A DNA stretch of 64,000 nucleotides from Burkholderia territorii (GCF_902833055.1 NZ_CADFEJ010000001.1:930001-994000); one strand, 5' to 3'; counted from the stretch's first letter, positions 34,216-43,652 are shown. The notes: a model not told the origin generated them from the sequence alone. Made by a program: numbers and translations.

Positions 34216-35238
34216 CTACGCGTCCAGCGCCAGCAGCGCGAACGTCGCGAGCCAGTGCTCGCCCATGTAATCGCCGGCCACGTGCGCGAGCGCGCTCGCG
34301 AGATGCCGGTCGGCCGCCTCGAGCAGCTTCGCGCGCCGCGCATCGCCTTCCGGCAGCGCGCCGGCGAGCGAGCGCTGGCACCATGCGCGGCTCAGATTCA
34401 ACCCGTCGAGATGCGCGATCTTGCCGTCGCTGCGGTCGCTGACGGTCGCCGGCTCGAACAGCGTCGCCGGCTCGCCGCGCGCGAGATCGGGCAGGAAACG
34501 CGCGAACCACCCGTCGAATTCGGCGGCTGGCAGCACACGCCGCATCAGCTCCGCTTCCATCAGCGCGGGCGACAGGAATTCGTCGCCCGACGGCTCCCAC
34601 GCCTGGCACCCGGCATCGTTCAGATGCCAGCGTTTCGCCGTTTCGACGATCAGCGCCGCGAGCCCGTCGCGCTGCGTCGCGCGCGCGAAGTCGAGCGCGA
34701 GCGCGAGGGCGAACGCGGTGTTGAAGTGCGTGCCGACCCGCAGCGGGTAGGTGGCCTTCGGCAGGAAGGTCTCGAAGCGCGCGACGAACAGTTCGGCGAG
34801 CGGCGCGATCGTCTTCGCCCAGCGGGCGGCCTGCGGCACCACGCCCTTCAGCGCGAGCCGCTCCAGTTGCGCGGACAGCGCGAGCAGCCACGCCCAGCCG
34901 TATGGCCGCTCGAAACCGGCGTTGTGCGGCAGCGCGAGATAGGCGCGTTCGCCGGCGACGTTCGCGTCGGTGAAATGCGCGTCGACGACGGCGATGATCC
35001 GCTCGGCCTCCGGCAGCGCCGGATAGCGTTCGAGCACGCTCAGCACGAGCCAGTAGCCGTGCACGCACGAATGCCAGTCGTAGCTGCCGTAGAAGATCGG
35101 GTGCAGTGCGCGTGGCCCTTGTACGTCGTGCGGGCCTTCGAGCGAGTGCGTGAGCTTGTTCGGATATTCGCGGGTCAGGTGCGCGAGCGCGAGCGACGCG
35201 AATTTCGATGCGAGTTCGGGAGTCAGTCGGTCGGTCAT
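34216..35238 (-). CDS. DUF2891-family protein
   Basis: 340 residues without a signal peptide. The family opening HPIFYGSYDWHSCVHGYWLVLSVL is clear, followed by repeated helical hairpins (LPHNAGFERPYGWAWLLALS; THFNTAFALALALDFAR; HLNDAGCQAWEPSGDEFLSPAL) that suggest an alpha/alpha toroid like some glycosidases and epimerases. Conserved H, D, W and E residues fit an enzyme, but no function is established. It lies 10 bp after the DUF979 gene, so it is co-transcribed with the two membrane proteins. Confidence 0.8.
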   Translation of the reverse strand: MTDRLTPELASKFASLALAHLTREYPNKLTHSLEGPHDVQGPRALHPIFYGSYDWHSCVHGYWLVLSVLERYPALPEAERIIAVVDAHFTDANVAGERAYLALPHNAGFERPYGWAWLLALSAQLERLALKGVVPQAARWAKTIAPLAELFVARFETFLPKATYPLRVGTHFNTAFALALALDFARATQRDGLAALIVETAKRWHLNDAGCQAWEPSGDEFLSPALMEAELMRRVLPAAEFDGWFARFLPDLARGEPATLFEPATVSDRSDGKIAHLDGLNLSRAWCQRSLAGALPEGDARRAKLLEAADRHLASALAHVAGDYMGEHWLATFALLALDA

Positions 35239-35248
35239 GGGCGTCTCG

Positions 35249-36199
35249 TCAGAAGCGGAATACGAATGCGTACATCAGCAGCGTGTTCACGGCCAGCAGC
35301 AGCACGGCGGTCGGCCACTGCGCCTTGATCACGCCGTTCTTGTCCTTCAGTTCGAGCAACGCGGCCGGCACGATGTTGAAGTTCGCGGCCATCGGCGTCA
35401 TCAGCGTACCGCAGAAGCCGCTCAACATCCCGATCGCGCCCATGATCGCCGGGTTGCCGTGAAACTGGTGGACGATCAGCGGCAGGCCGATGCCGGCCGT
35501 CATCACCGGGAACGCGGCGAACCCGTTGCCCATGATCATCGTGAACAGCGCCATGCCGACCGTGTAGGCGGCGACGACCGCGAACGGCGAATCGATCGGC
35601 ACCCATTCCCTCACGAGCCCCGAGACCACGCCGCCGACGCCCGCGACCGCGAACAGCGCGCCGAGCGCCGCGAGCATCTGCGGCAGGATCGCGGCCCAGC
35701 CGACCGCGTCCATCGTGTGACGCGCTTCCTTCAGCGCATGCACCGGCGAATCGCGCAGCATCGCGAGCGCGACGGCGAACGCGACGAGCGTGCCGAGCAC
35801 GAGCGAGATCAGCGTCACGCTCTTCGGATCGACGAACGGCACCAGCTTCAGCGCGAACGTGCCGATCAGCGTGACGAGCGGAATCAGCAGCGCCGGAAGG
35901 AACAGCCGGTTGCCGAAGCGCAGCGCTTTCGCGTCGCGTCGCGCGGCCGCCGCATCGCCGGCTTCGTCCGACTTGCCGCGCCCGAGCTTGCCGGAGCCCG
36001 CGATCAATGCGAGTGCGATCGCGAGACAGCCCGTCACGAAGTGCGGCAGCAGCGCGCCGAACAGGAACGTGAGCGCGTAGATCGCCCAGAACGCGAAAGT
36101 GACGACACGGCGCGGGTTCGTGCGGTCCGTCAGGTTGAAGCACGCGAACGCGGCGAACATCAGGCCGGCGAGCGTGTACAGCGGTTCGAGGCCGATCAT
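35249..36199 (-). CDS. DUF979-family membrane protein (putative transporter subunit)
   Basis: 316 residues with about nine hydrophobic segments. The C-terminal half holds the family-like GNGFAAFPVMTAGIGLPLI and GMLSGFCGTLMTPMAANFNIVPAALLELKD, which look like substrate-path segments of an ion-transporter-type carrier. The ATG overlaps the stop of the DUF969 gene by 4 nt, so the two products likely form a heteromer. I recall these families clustering with 5-oxoprolinase genes elsewhere, hence a possible 5-oxoproline carrier; none of those enzymes is adjacent here. Confidence 0.82.
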   Translation of the reverse strand: MIGLEPLYTLAGLMFAAFACFNLTDRTNPRRVVTFAFWAIYALTFLFGALLPHFVTGCLAIALALIAGSGKLGRGKSDEAGDAAAARRDAKALRFGNRLFLPALLIPLVTLIGTFALKLVPFVDPKSVTLISLVLGTLVAFAVALAMLRDSPVHALKEARHTMDAVGWAAILPQMLAALGALFAVAGVGGVVSGLVREWVPIDSPFAVVAAYTVGMALFTMIMGNGFAAFPVMTAGIGLPLIVHQFHGNPAIMGAIGMLSGFCGTLMTPMAANFNIVPAALLELKDKNGVIKAQWPTAVLLLAVNTLLMYAFVFRF

Positions 36200-36885
36200 C
36201 GCGCGCCCTCCCGCCCGAATGCGCCGAAGCCGCGCGAGAGCCGGTGATCGAGCAGTGCGAGCCGCGTGCAGTGGATCAGCAACGCCGCGATCGCCGTCGG
36301 AATCGCCCAGACCGACAGGTGCAGCGGCTCGATCGCGATTCCGTTCTGTTCGAGAAAGCCCTTGATCAGCAGGATCGACTGGATCGCGATGAAGATGTCC
36401 TCGCCGAAGAACACGGCGACGTTGTCGGCGGCCGATGCGTGCGCGCGGATCTGCTGGCGCACGGATTCAGGCAGGTCGCCGAGCCGGCTGACGGCCGCGG
36501 CTTCCGCCATCGGCGCGATCAGCGGACGCACCATCTGCGCGTGGCCGCCGAGCGACGTGAGGCCGAGCGCGGCCGTCACCTGACGCAGCACGAAGTACAG
36601 CATCAGCACGCGCCCGGTGGTCGCCGCGTGCACGCGCGAGATCATCCGCTTCGCCTGCTCCTTGAGCCCGTTGCGCTCGAGCAACGCGATCACCGGCAGC
36701 GTCAGCCAGATCAGACCCATGTAGCGGTTGTCGGTAAACGCCTTGCCGAACGCGCTGACGATATCGACGACATTCATGCCGCCCGCCAGCCCCGTCGCGA
36801 GGCCCGCGATCGTCACCACCAGCAGCGCGTTGAAGCGCAGCGCGAAGCCGATCACGACGATCGGCACCCCAATCAGCACCAGCAT
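36196..36885 (-). CDS. DUF969-family membrane protein (putative transporter subunit)
   Basis: 229 residues from the ATG at 36885, with AAGGAGGGGC upstream. Hydrophobic segments at the start (LVLIGVPIVVIGFALRF; LVVTIAGLATGLAGG) and IWLTLPVIALLERNGLKEQA, AALGLTSLGGHAQMVRPLIAPMAEAAA complete the family pattern. First gene of the DUF969-DUF979-DUF2891 operon. A paired-subunit carrier is likely; the cargo is unknown but may be the substrate of the DUF2891 protein. Confidence 0.82.
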   Translation of the reverse strand: MLVLIGVPIVVIGFALRFNALLVVTIAGLATGLAGGMNVVDIVSAFGKAFTDNRYMGLIWLTLPVIALLERNGLKEQAKRMISRVHAATTGRVLMLYFVLRQVTAALGLTSLGGHAQMVRPLIAPMAEAAAVSRLGDLPESVRQQIRAHASAADNVAVFFGEDIFIAIQSILLIKGFLEQNGIAIEPLHLSVWAIPTAIAALLIHCTRLALLDHRLSRGFGAFGREGAR

Positions 36886-36973
36886 TGCCCCTCCTTGTGA
36901 TGGATGCGCGGTGCCGTGAAGGCCCGCCGCCCTGCCCGGTTTCGACCGGTTCAGGCGGCAAAATCTAACACGA

Positions 36974-36993
36974 GACTTTATCGATAAAAAGTC
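36974..36993 (-). promoter_or_regulatory. Inverted repeat upstream of the DUF969 operon
   Basis: GACTTT and AAAGTC arms flank a near-palindromic TATCGATA core in a short AT-rich patch, 89 bp upstream of the operon start. Size and symmetry suit a dimeric repressor. No regulator gene is adjacent. The rest of the 36886-37221 gap shows no gene. Confidence 0.45.
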
Positions 36994-37221
36994 GACAATT
37001 TGAAGTTTCGGGTAAACGTTGAAATCGCCGCGACGTTGCGTCGGCCAAGTGTTCGCGCCCTTTCGGCCGAACGATTCGCGACGGGCGGCCACGACGCCCC
37101 GGCTCGCACGTCGCGGCCGGCGTGCCGGCGGCGGGCCGCGCCCGGCGCGTCCGCCGCGCATGGCGGAGCGCCGGTGCGCCGACTACACTGGAAGGCATCC
37201 GCAACGTTCGGGAGAGCCGCC

Positions 37222-37446
37222 ATGATTGACGTATTCCAGACCATCGGCAGCCGCGCGTTCTCCGCTCATCTGGCGAAGGACGGGATGGTGACGCTGATGG
37301 AGCAACGCCACGAGGTCGATCGCGTGACGCTCGCAACCGCCTATGCCGCGCTCGTCGAGGAAGCGGAGGAGGAAGCCGACCTGCTCGACGCAACGGTCGA
37401 AGGAATGATGCGCGCGCTGATCCAGGGATACGCGCGCAGCCATTGA
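37222..37446 (+). CDS. Small conserved-looking protein of unknown function
   Basis: 74 residues from the ATG at 37222, preceded by GGGAGAGCCGCC at good spacing. It is acidic in the middle (LVEEAEEEADLLDATVEGMM) and probably all helical after an N-terminal VFQTIGSRAFSAHLA. No membrane segment or signal. Codon bias matches real genes here. It is 396 bp upstream of the WspF-like gene in the same direction but too far to be assumed co-transcribed. Confidence 0.6.
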   Translation: MIDVFQTIGSRAFSAHLAKDGMVTLMEQRHEVDRVTLATAYAALVEEAEEEADLLDATVEGMMRALIQGYARSH

Positions 37447-37842
37447 ACGGCTGAACGCGCACCGGGCGCGGTATGCCGGCCCGCGCGGCCGGCTTGCCGG
37501 CGCCGGTGCCAGCGCGTGCGCCCGTGCCGCGCGCGCCTCCTTCCCGGCGAAAACGACCGCGCGGCGGCGGATCGCCGCGCCGCCACATCCTCCTGCACAC
37601 GGCTGTCCGGCCGCCCGCGGGCGGCAAAATCCCGCCCGACCATAGAAGAAAGGGTCGGAAACGATGCAATGCGCAATTTTTTCGATTGCCGCCGCTCGCG
37701 CCGCATGACAGCATTCGGGCGTCGCCAATCGAAAAGAATTCCGTGCCGCCCGCTCGTCGATGCCGTTCCGCGGCGCCGAGGCACCGCCTTTCATGAACCC
37801 GGCCCATTTCCAACACTACGAACCGACCGGAGTATCCCGCTT
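37447..37842. other. 396-bp intergenic stretch
   Basis: GC-rich at first (including CGGCG-type short hairpins near 37560), then a short A/T run at 37672-37690, where the promoter of the following signalling genes may lie. No convincing gene was seen. Confidence 0.4.
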
Positions 37843-38847
37843 GTGAACATCGGCATCGTCAACGACCTCCCGCTTGCCGTCGAGGCGATGCGCCGTGCGC
37901 TCGCGCACCGGCCCGAGCATCGCGTGCTGTGGGTCGCGACCGACGGCGCGCAGGCCGTCGAACTGTGCGCCGCGCAACCGCCCGACGTCGTGTTGATGGA
38001 CTTGATCATGCCGAAGTTCGACGGCATCGAGGCGACGCGGCGGATCATGCGTTCCGGCCGCCCGTGCGCGATCCTGATCGTGACGAGTTGCATCGGCGCG
38101 AACGCGTGGCGCGTGTTCGAGGCGATGGGCGCCGGCGCGCTCGACGCGGTCGACACGCCGCGCCTCGGCGAAGGCGCGGGCGGCGACACCGCGCGGTTGC
38201 TGCTCGCGAAGATCGACCAGATCGGCCGCCTGCTCGATGCACCCGGCTCAGTCCATGCGGCCGGCCCGGCCTCGCGCATGCGCGGCGGCCCGCTGATCGC
38301 GATCGGCGCATCCGCCGGCGGACCCGGCGCGCTCGCCTCGATCCTCGGCAGCCTGCCGGCCGATTTCAACGCGCCGATCGTGATCGTCCAGCACGTCGAT
38401 CGCGCGTTCGCCGAAGGGATGGCGCAATGGCTCGACGGCCAGACGCCGCTGGCGGTGCGCGTCGCGCACGAAGGCGACCGCCCTCAGCCGGGCGTCGCGC
38501 TGCTCGCGGCAACCGACGATCATCTGCGCATCACGCGCACCGGCACGCTCCAATACACGCGCGAACCGGCCGCCACACCGTACCGGCCGTCGGTCGACGT
38601 GTTCTTCAACAGCGTGACCGAACACTGGCCGGGCCGCGCGATCGGCGTGCTGCTGACCGGCATGGGACGCGACGGCGCGATCGGCCTGAAGGCACTGCGG
38701 ATGAAGGGCTGTCACACGATCGCGCAGGACGAGGCGACGAGCGCCGTCTACGGCATGCCGAAGGCGGCGGCGACGCTCGGTGCCGCGCGCGCGATCCTGC
38801 CGCTCGAGCGCATCGCGGGCGAACTGATCGCACTCGCACGGATCTGA
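37843..38847 (+). CDS. wspF: CheB/WspF-like response-regulator methylesterase
   Basis: 334 residues from a GTG at 37843; no in-frame ATG precedes it, and GGAG lies 10 nt upstream. Receiver domain with D53 (VVLMDLIMPKFDG), then the methylesterase domain with the catalytic triad S157 (IGASAGG), H184 (IVQHVDR) and D277 (LTGMGRDGAIG), all intact. In Wsp systems this enzyme demethylates the receptor WspA and damps signalling to WspR, whose homologue follows 55 bp downstream. The other wsp genes (A-E) are not in the window. Confidence 0.85.
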   Translation: MNIGIVNDLPLAVEAMRRALAHRPEHRVLWVATDGAQAVELCAAQPPDVVLMDLIMPKFDGIEATRRIMRSGRPCAILIVTSCIGANAWRVFEAMGAGALDAVDTPRLGEGAGGDTARLLLAKIDQIGRLLDAPGSVHAAGPASRMRGGPLIAIGASAGGPGALASILGSLPADFNAPIVIVQHVDRAFAEGMAQWLDGQTPLAVRVAHEGDRPQPGVALLAATDDHLRITRTGTLQYTREPAATPYRPSVDVFFNSVTEHWPGRAIGVLLTGMGRDGAIGLKALRMKGCHTIAQDEATSAVYGMPKAAATLGAARAILPLERIAGELIALARI

Positions 38848-38902
38848 GCCCGATGAAACCCTGTCACACCCGTCGCTGCCATGGCGCGACCCGGCATCAA
38901 TC

Positions 38903-40003
38903 ATGACTAGCGACTTCACCCGCCCGCCCGGCGGCCTGCATGCGGCGTTCGACGCCGCGCACACAGCGCCCGCGCCACACGCCGACGCCCCCGCGATGGT
39001 CCTGCTGGTCGACGACCAGACGATCGTCGCGGAAGCCATCCGGCGCGCGCTCATCGACGAAGACGGCATCGACTTCCACTACTGCCCGCGCTCGGACGAC
39101 GCACTGGCGAGCGCGATCGAGACGCGGCCGACCGTGATCCTGCAGGATCTCGTGATGCCCGGCACCGACGGGCTGAGCCTCGTGAAGGCGTACCGCGCGA
39201 ATCCGGCGACGCGCGACGTGCCGATCATCGTGCTGTCGACGCAGGAAGAGCCGGTGATCAAGAGCGCCGCGTTCGCGGCCGGCGCGAACGACTACCTCGT
39301 GAAACTGCCCGATCGCATCGAGCTGATCGCGCGAATCCGCTATCACTCGCGCTCGTACATGAACCTGCTGCAGCGCGACGAGGCCTATCGCGCGTTGCGG
39401 CAATCGCAGCAGCAACTGCTCGAGGCCAATCTCGAACTGCGGCGCCTCACGCATTCGGATGGGTTGACCGGGCTGTCGAACCGCCGCTATCTCGACGAAT
39501 ACCTGGCCGCCGAGTGGCGGCGCGGCACGCGCGAGCGCAGCGAGCTGTCGCTGCTGATGATCGACGTCGACAACTTCAAGCTGTACAACGACACGTACGG
39601 CCACGTGTCGGGCGACAGCGTGCTCAAGCAGGTCGCGGCCACCATCGAACGCTGTCTCGGGCAGGCCGGCGATCTCGCCGCGCGTTTCGGCGGCGAGGAG
39701 TTTGCGGTCGTGATGCCGGCCACGTCGCCGGGCGCCGCGCGGCTGCTCGGCGAGAAGATCCGCCTCGCGGTCGAGTCGCTGCGGCTCGAGCACGCGCACT
39801 CGTCGACGGGCCGCTATGTGACGATCAGCATCGGCGGCGCGAGCATCGTGCCGGCCGCGGGCCTGCCGACGACGTCGCTGATCGAGGCGGCCGACCGCGC
39901 GCTCTACCGCGCGAAGCACGACGGCAAGAATCGCGTGGAGATCGATGCGCCGCCCGCAGCGCCGGCGCCCACTTCCCCGCCGGCAGGCGGCGGTTTCGCG
40001 TGA
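38903..40003 (+). CDS. wspR: WspR-like response regulator with diguanylate cyclase (GGDEF) domain
   Basis: 366 residues. Receiver with D82 (VILQDLVMPGTDG), a helical stalk (RQSQQQLLEANLELRRLTHSDGLTGLSNRRYL), then GGDEF with the active motif GGEEF at 263-267. The inhibitory site, normally RxxD five residues before it, reads QAGD (Q254), so classical product inhibition by c-di-GMP is probably lost. It makes c-di-GMP when phosphorylated. It follows the WspF-like gene and converges with an EAL protein, the two stops being 1 bp apart. Confidence 0.9.
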   Translation: MTSDFTRPPGGLHAAFDAAHTAPAPHADAPAMVLLVDDQTIVAEAIRRALIDEDGIDFHYCPRSDDALASAIETRPTVILQDLVMPGTDGLSLVKAYRANPATRDVPIIVLSTQEEPVIKSAAFAAGANDYLVKLPDRIELIARIRYHSRSYMNLLQRDEAYRALRQSQQQLLEANLELRRLTHSDGLTGLSNRRYLDEYLAAEWRRGTRERSELSLLMIDVDNFKLYNDTYGHVSGDSVLKQVAATIERCLGQAGDLAARFGGEEFAVVMPATSPGAARLLGEKIRLAVESLRLEHAHSSTGRYVTISIGGASIVPAAGLPTTSLIEAADRALYRAKHDGKNRVEIDAPPAAPAPTSPPAGGGFA

Positions 40004-40004
40004 C

Positions 40005-42254
40005 CTAGACGGCGACGAGCCGGCGCGCGTAGTCGACGGGATCGAGCGGCCGGCCGAACAGGTAGCCCTGTTGCATGTCGCAGCCGATCTGCTGCAGAAA
40101 CCACGATTGCGCCTGGGTTTCGACGCCTTCCGCGGTGACTTTCATCCCGAGCGAATGCGCCATCGCGACGACGGCCTGCGTGATCGCGACCGAGTCGCGA
40201 TGATCGGGCACGCCCGACACGAACGAACGGTCCACCTTCAGGTTGTGCAGCGGAAAACGCTTCAGGTATGCGAGCGACGAATAACCGGTGCCGAAGTCGT
40301 CGACCGAGATCCGCACGTTCATGTCCGTGAGCGCCTCGAGCATCGGCAGCACGGTGTCCGTATCGTTCATCAGCAGTCCTTCGGTAATCTCCAGCTCGAG
40401 TGCTCCGGGATCGAGCCGCGTCTGCTCGAGGCAGCGATCGACCGACTCGACGAGCCCCTCGTGGAACTGCCGGGGCGACAGGTTGACCGCCACCATCAGG
40501 TCGGGGGCGATCGTGCGGCGCCATTCGGCGGCCTGCCGGCAGGCCGTCTCGAGCACCCACTGGCCGATCGCGACGATGAGCCCGGTGTCTTCGGCGACCG
40601 GGATGAATTCCGCCGGCGACATCGGCCCGAGCTCGGGGCTCGTCCAGCGCAGCAGCGCTTCCGCGCCGACCGTGCGGCCGCTGCGCGCGTCGACCACCGG
40701 CTGGTAGGCGAGCCGCAGCGCATCCGACGCGATCGCGCGCCGCAGCGACTGCTCGATCGCGAAGCGGCGCTGCAGGCGCAGGTTCAACTGCGCGGTGAAG
40801 AACGTGAAGTGGTTGCGGCCGCGCTGCTTCGCGTCGTACATCGCGGAATCGGCGTTGCGCATCAGCGTGGTCGCATCGTCGCCGTCGCGCGGTGCGACGC
40901 TGATCCCGATCGACACGCCGAGCCAGTACTCGTTGTTCGCGATCGCGAACGGCTTCGCGATCGTATCGATCACCTCGCGTGCGAGCACGGCGAGTTCGTC
41001 GGGGTCGTCGCAGTCGTCGACGAGGATCACGAACTCGTCGCCGCCGACACGCGTGAGCGCGTGGCGCCCACCCGCGCACGCCGCGAGGCGCGCCGCGACG
41101 CTGCGCAGCAGCGCGTCGCCGGCGTCATGGCCGGCCGTGTCGTTGACCTTCTTGAAGCCGACGAGATCGATGAACAGGATCGCGACACGCGCAGGCCCCG
41201 CCGCCGCATCGCGCGCGCCGAACAGCTCGCGCATCCGGTCGGCGAGCCAGCGCCGGTTGTACAGGCCCGTGAGCGCGTCGCGTGTCGCCAGATAGCGCAG
41301 CTGTTGCTGCGCTTCGCGCACGGGGCCGATGTCGTGAAACGACATGAGTACCGATTCAGGCCGCGTTTCGCCCGGCTTCACGATCGGCACCGCGTTGCCG
41401 CGAACCCAGATGACGTCACCGTCGGCGAGCCCGAAGCCGACCGAGTAGTCAAGCTGCGGCATCGCCATCGTGAGCGCACGCCGGCTCGGCCATTCGTCGG
41501 GCGCGATCGGCGTGCCGTCCTCGTACAGCTTGTACAGGATCACGGTCGACAGCCGGCGGCCGACGAGGTCGCCCTTCACGCGCATCATCCGGTTCGCGCT
41601 CGGATTGCTCGCGACCACCACGCCATCGGGCGACACGACGACAATCCCTTCGTTGAGGCTGTTGACGACCAGGCGGTGATGTTCCTCGCTGCGCGCGAGC
41701 TGCCGCGCGATCGAGTCCTGATGCACCGCGAGGCCGACGCTGTTGCCGATATCGCGCAGCAGGTCTGTTTCCGCGTCCGTGGGGCGCCGCGGCGCGCGAT
41801 GATAGACGGCGAACGCGCCGAGCACGGTGCCCGCGTCGTCCACGAACGGCACCGACCAGCACGCGCGCAGGCCGAACGGCAACGCGAACGATCGGAAGTC
41901 GGCCCACAGCGGATCGGTTTCGATGTCCTCGACGGCGATCATCCGCCGCTCGTACATCGCCGTGCCGCACGAGCCCGCGGCAGGCCCGATCGATGCGCCG
42001 TCGATCACCGCGCTGTACTGCGCGGGAAGCGACGGCGCGGCGCCGACGTGTACGTGCACGCCATCCGCATCGAGGAGCAGGATCGTGCACGACGCGCCGT
42101 CGCCGAGCAGCGCCTCGGCGCGCCGGCATACCTCGACGAGCAGTTCCGGCAAAGGTGTGTTGCGCGTGATCAGCCTCAGCACACTCTGCTCGGACGCGAG
42201 CACTTCCGCCGCGAGGCCGAGGCTGTAGCGAGAACTTTGCGGTTCAGTATTCAA
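40005..42254 (-). CDS. GAF-PAS-GGDEF-EAL c-di-GMP signalling protein
   Basis: 749 residues from a TTG at 42254 with AGGA upstream; a GTG at 42383 is the alternative, and no ATG fits. GAF (~30-175; SCGTAMYERRMIAVEDI), PAS (~190-300), GGDEF with an intact RVGGDEF but no RxxD inhibitory site, and EAL with a full set of metal and catalytic motifs (AEALLRW, NLSPRQF, LEITE, VDDFGTGYSSL, KVDRSFV, AEGVET). It could be a phosphodiesterase, a cyclase or both. No membrane segment; the GAF may bind a small ligand. Confidence 0.88.
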   Translation of the reverse strand: MNTEPQSSRYSLGLAAEVLASEQSVLRLITRNTPLPELLVEVCRRAEALLGDGASCTILLLDADGVHVHVGAAPSLPAQYSAVIDGASIGPAAGSCGTAMYERRMIAVEDIETDPLWADFRSFALPFGLRACWSVPFVDDAGTVLGAFAVYHRAPRRPTDAETDLLRDIGNSVGLAVHQDSIARQLARSEEHHRLVVNSLNEGIVVVSPDGVVVASNPSANRMMRVKGDLVGRRLSTVILYKLYEDGTPIAPDEWPSRRALTMAMPQLDYSVGFGLADGDVIWVRGNAVPIVKPGETRPESVLMSFHDIGPVREAQQQLRYLATRDALTGLYNRRWLADRMRELFGARDAAAGPARVAILFIDLVGFKKVNDTAGHDAGDALLRSVAARLAACAGGRHALTRVGGDEFVILVDDCDDPDELAVLAREVIDTIAKPFAIANNEYWLGVSIGISVAPRDGDDATTLMRNADSAMYDAKQRGRNHFTFFTAQLNLRLQRRFAIEQSLRRAIASDALRLAYQPVVDARSGRTVGAEALLRWTSPELGPMSPAEFIPVAEDTGLIVAIGQWVLETACRQAAEWRRTIAPDLMVAVNLSPRQFHEGLVESVDRCLEQTRLDPGALELEITEGLLMNDTDTVLPMLEALTDMNVRISVDDFGTGYSSLAYLKRFPLHNLKVDRSFVSGVPDHRDSVAITQAVVAMAHSLGMKVTAEGVETQAQSWFLQQIGCDMQQGYLFGRPLDPVDYARRLVAV

Positions 42255-42541
42255 GACGAATCCTGCCGTCAGTTCGACCGGGTCTGATGCGCCCGATTCG
42301 TTGGTGATGCTTCGTGCCGTTTCCGCAGCCGGTCGGCGTGCGCCGGTGCGTCCCCATTCGGGCGCGCCCCTGACGCGCACCACAATACATTTAATACCAA
42401 TCCGTGCCGGGCTGCGCGTCCGCGCGCATCAGGGCTTACGCGCGGTCGCGGCGGCCCGCCGCCGTGACCGATTCATCCGATGATTGCGGCGCACGGCCGC
42501 GCGTCCTCCTCTGACGGCTCGCCCGCGACGCCCCGCCGCGC

Positions 42542-43495
42542 TCACTCCCCGACGAATCGCAATTGCTCCGACTCCCCCATCAGCAATGCACGATTCGCGT
42601 CCGCCGCCGCGCGCAGGTAATCCCACAGCGCCGTCACGCGGCGCAGTTTGCGCAGGTCCTCGCGACAGGTCAGCCAGAAGCAGCGCGTGACCACCACGTC
42701 GTCCGCCAGCACCGGCACCAGCGCCGGCTGCGTGGCGGCCATGAAGCACGGCAGGATCGCGAGCGCGCCGCCCTGCAGCGCGGCGAACACCTGCGCGATC
42801 ACGCTCGTCGTGCGCAAGCCGGCGGCCGCGCCCGGCACCGCGCGCTCGAGGTACAGCAGCTCGCTGCTGAACGCGAGATCGTCGACGTAGCTGATGAACG
42901 CATGCTGCGCGAGATCGTCCGTGCAGGTGATCGGCGCGTGGTTCGCCAGATAGTCGCGCGTCGCATAGAGCCGCAACTGGTAGTCGCACAGCTTCGTGGC
43001 CACGTAAGGCCCGCGTTCGGGCCGCTCGAGCGTGATCGCCAGATCGGCCTCGCGCTTCGGCAGGTTGACGAAATGCGGGACCGGCAGCAGATCGACCGTC
43101 ACGTGCGGATGCGCGACGCGAAACCGCGCCAGCTGCGGCGCAAGGAAAAAGCAGCCGAACCCTTCGGTCGACCCGATCCGCACGTGGCCCGACAGCGCCT
43201 CGCCGGTATTCGCGACCTGGTCGCACGCGGACTGCACGGTCGTCTCCATCGCGTCCGCATACGCGACGAGCCGCTGCCCCTCGGCCGTCAGCGTGAAACC
43301 GCCGGAGCGCGACTTGTCGAACAGCAGCGTGCCCATCGCGGTCTCCAGCGCGCGAATGCGCCGTGCGACGGTCGTGTAGTCGACCCCCAGGCGCTTCGCC
43401 GCCCCGCTCGCGCGCTGCGTGCGGGCGACTTCGAGAAAGAAGCGCAGGTCGTCCCAGTTCAGGTTGCCGGAAACCGGCTCGGTGGCGTGTCGCAT
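42542..43495 (-). CDS. LysR-family regulator divergent from MHS transporter/mmsAB
   Basis: 317 residues from the ATG at 43495. Helix-turn-helix NWDDLRFFLEVARTQRASGAAKRLGVDYTTVARRIRALE, then the effector domain (GHVRIGSTEGFGCFFLAPQLARF). It is transcribed away from the transporter and mmsAB with a 157-bp shared promoter region, so it likely controls them. In Pseudomonas mmsAB is regulated by an AraC-type MmsR, so this is a different arrangement. The 42255-42541 gap holds no gene. Confidence 0.88.
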   Translation of the reverse strand: MRHATEPVSGNLNWDDLRFFLEVARTQRASGAAKRLGVDYTTVARRIRALETAMGTLLFDKSRSGGFTLTAEGQRLVAYADAMETTVQSACDQVANTGEALSGHVRIGSTEGFGCFFLAPQLARFRVAHPHVTVDLLPVPHFVNLPKREADLAITLERPERGPYVATKLCDYQLRLYATRDYLANHAPITCTDDLAQHAFISYVDDLAFSSELLYLERAVPGAAAGLRTTSVIAQVFAALQGGALAILPCFMAATQPALVPVLADDVVVTRCFWLTCREDLRKLRRVTALWDYLRAAADANRALLMGESEQLRFVGE

Positions 43496-43652
43496 CGGCG
43501 GGAAAAAGGGGCAGGAGTCTCCGGGCCGGCCGTCGATATGCAGAAATGCACATCCAACCGGTTTTCTTGTCGGTACATCGTGGATCTGCGCATAACTATA
43601 CTCGACCGTGACCTGCGGACCATGAGCCGCGGGCAACAAATACGGAGACACC

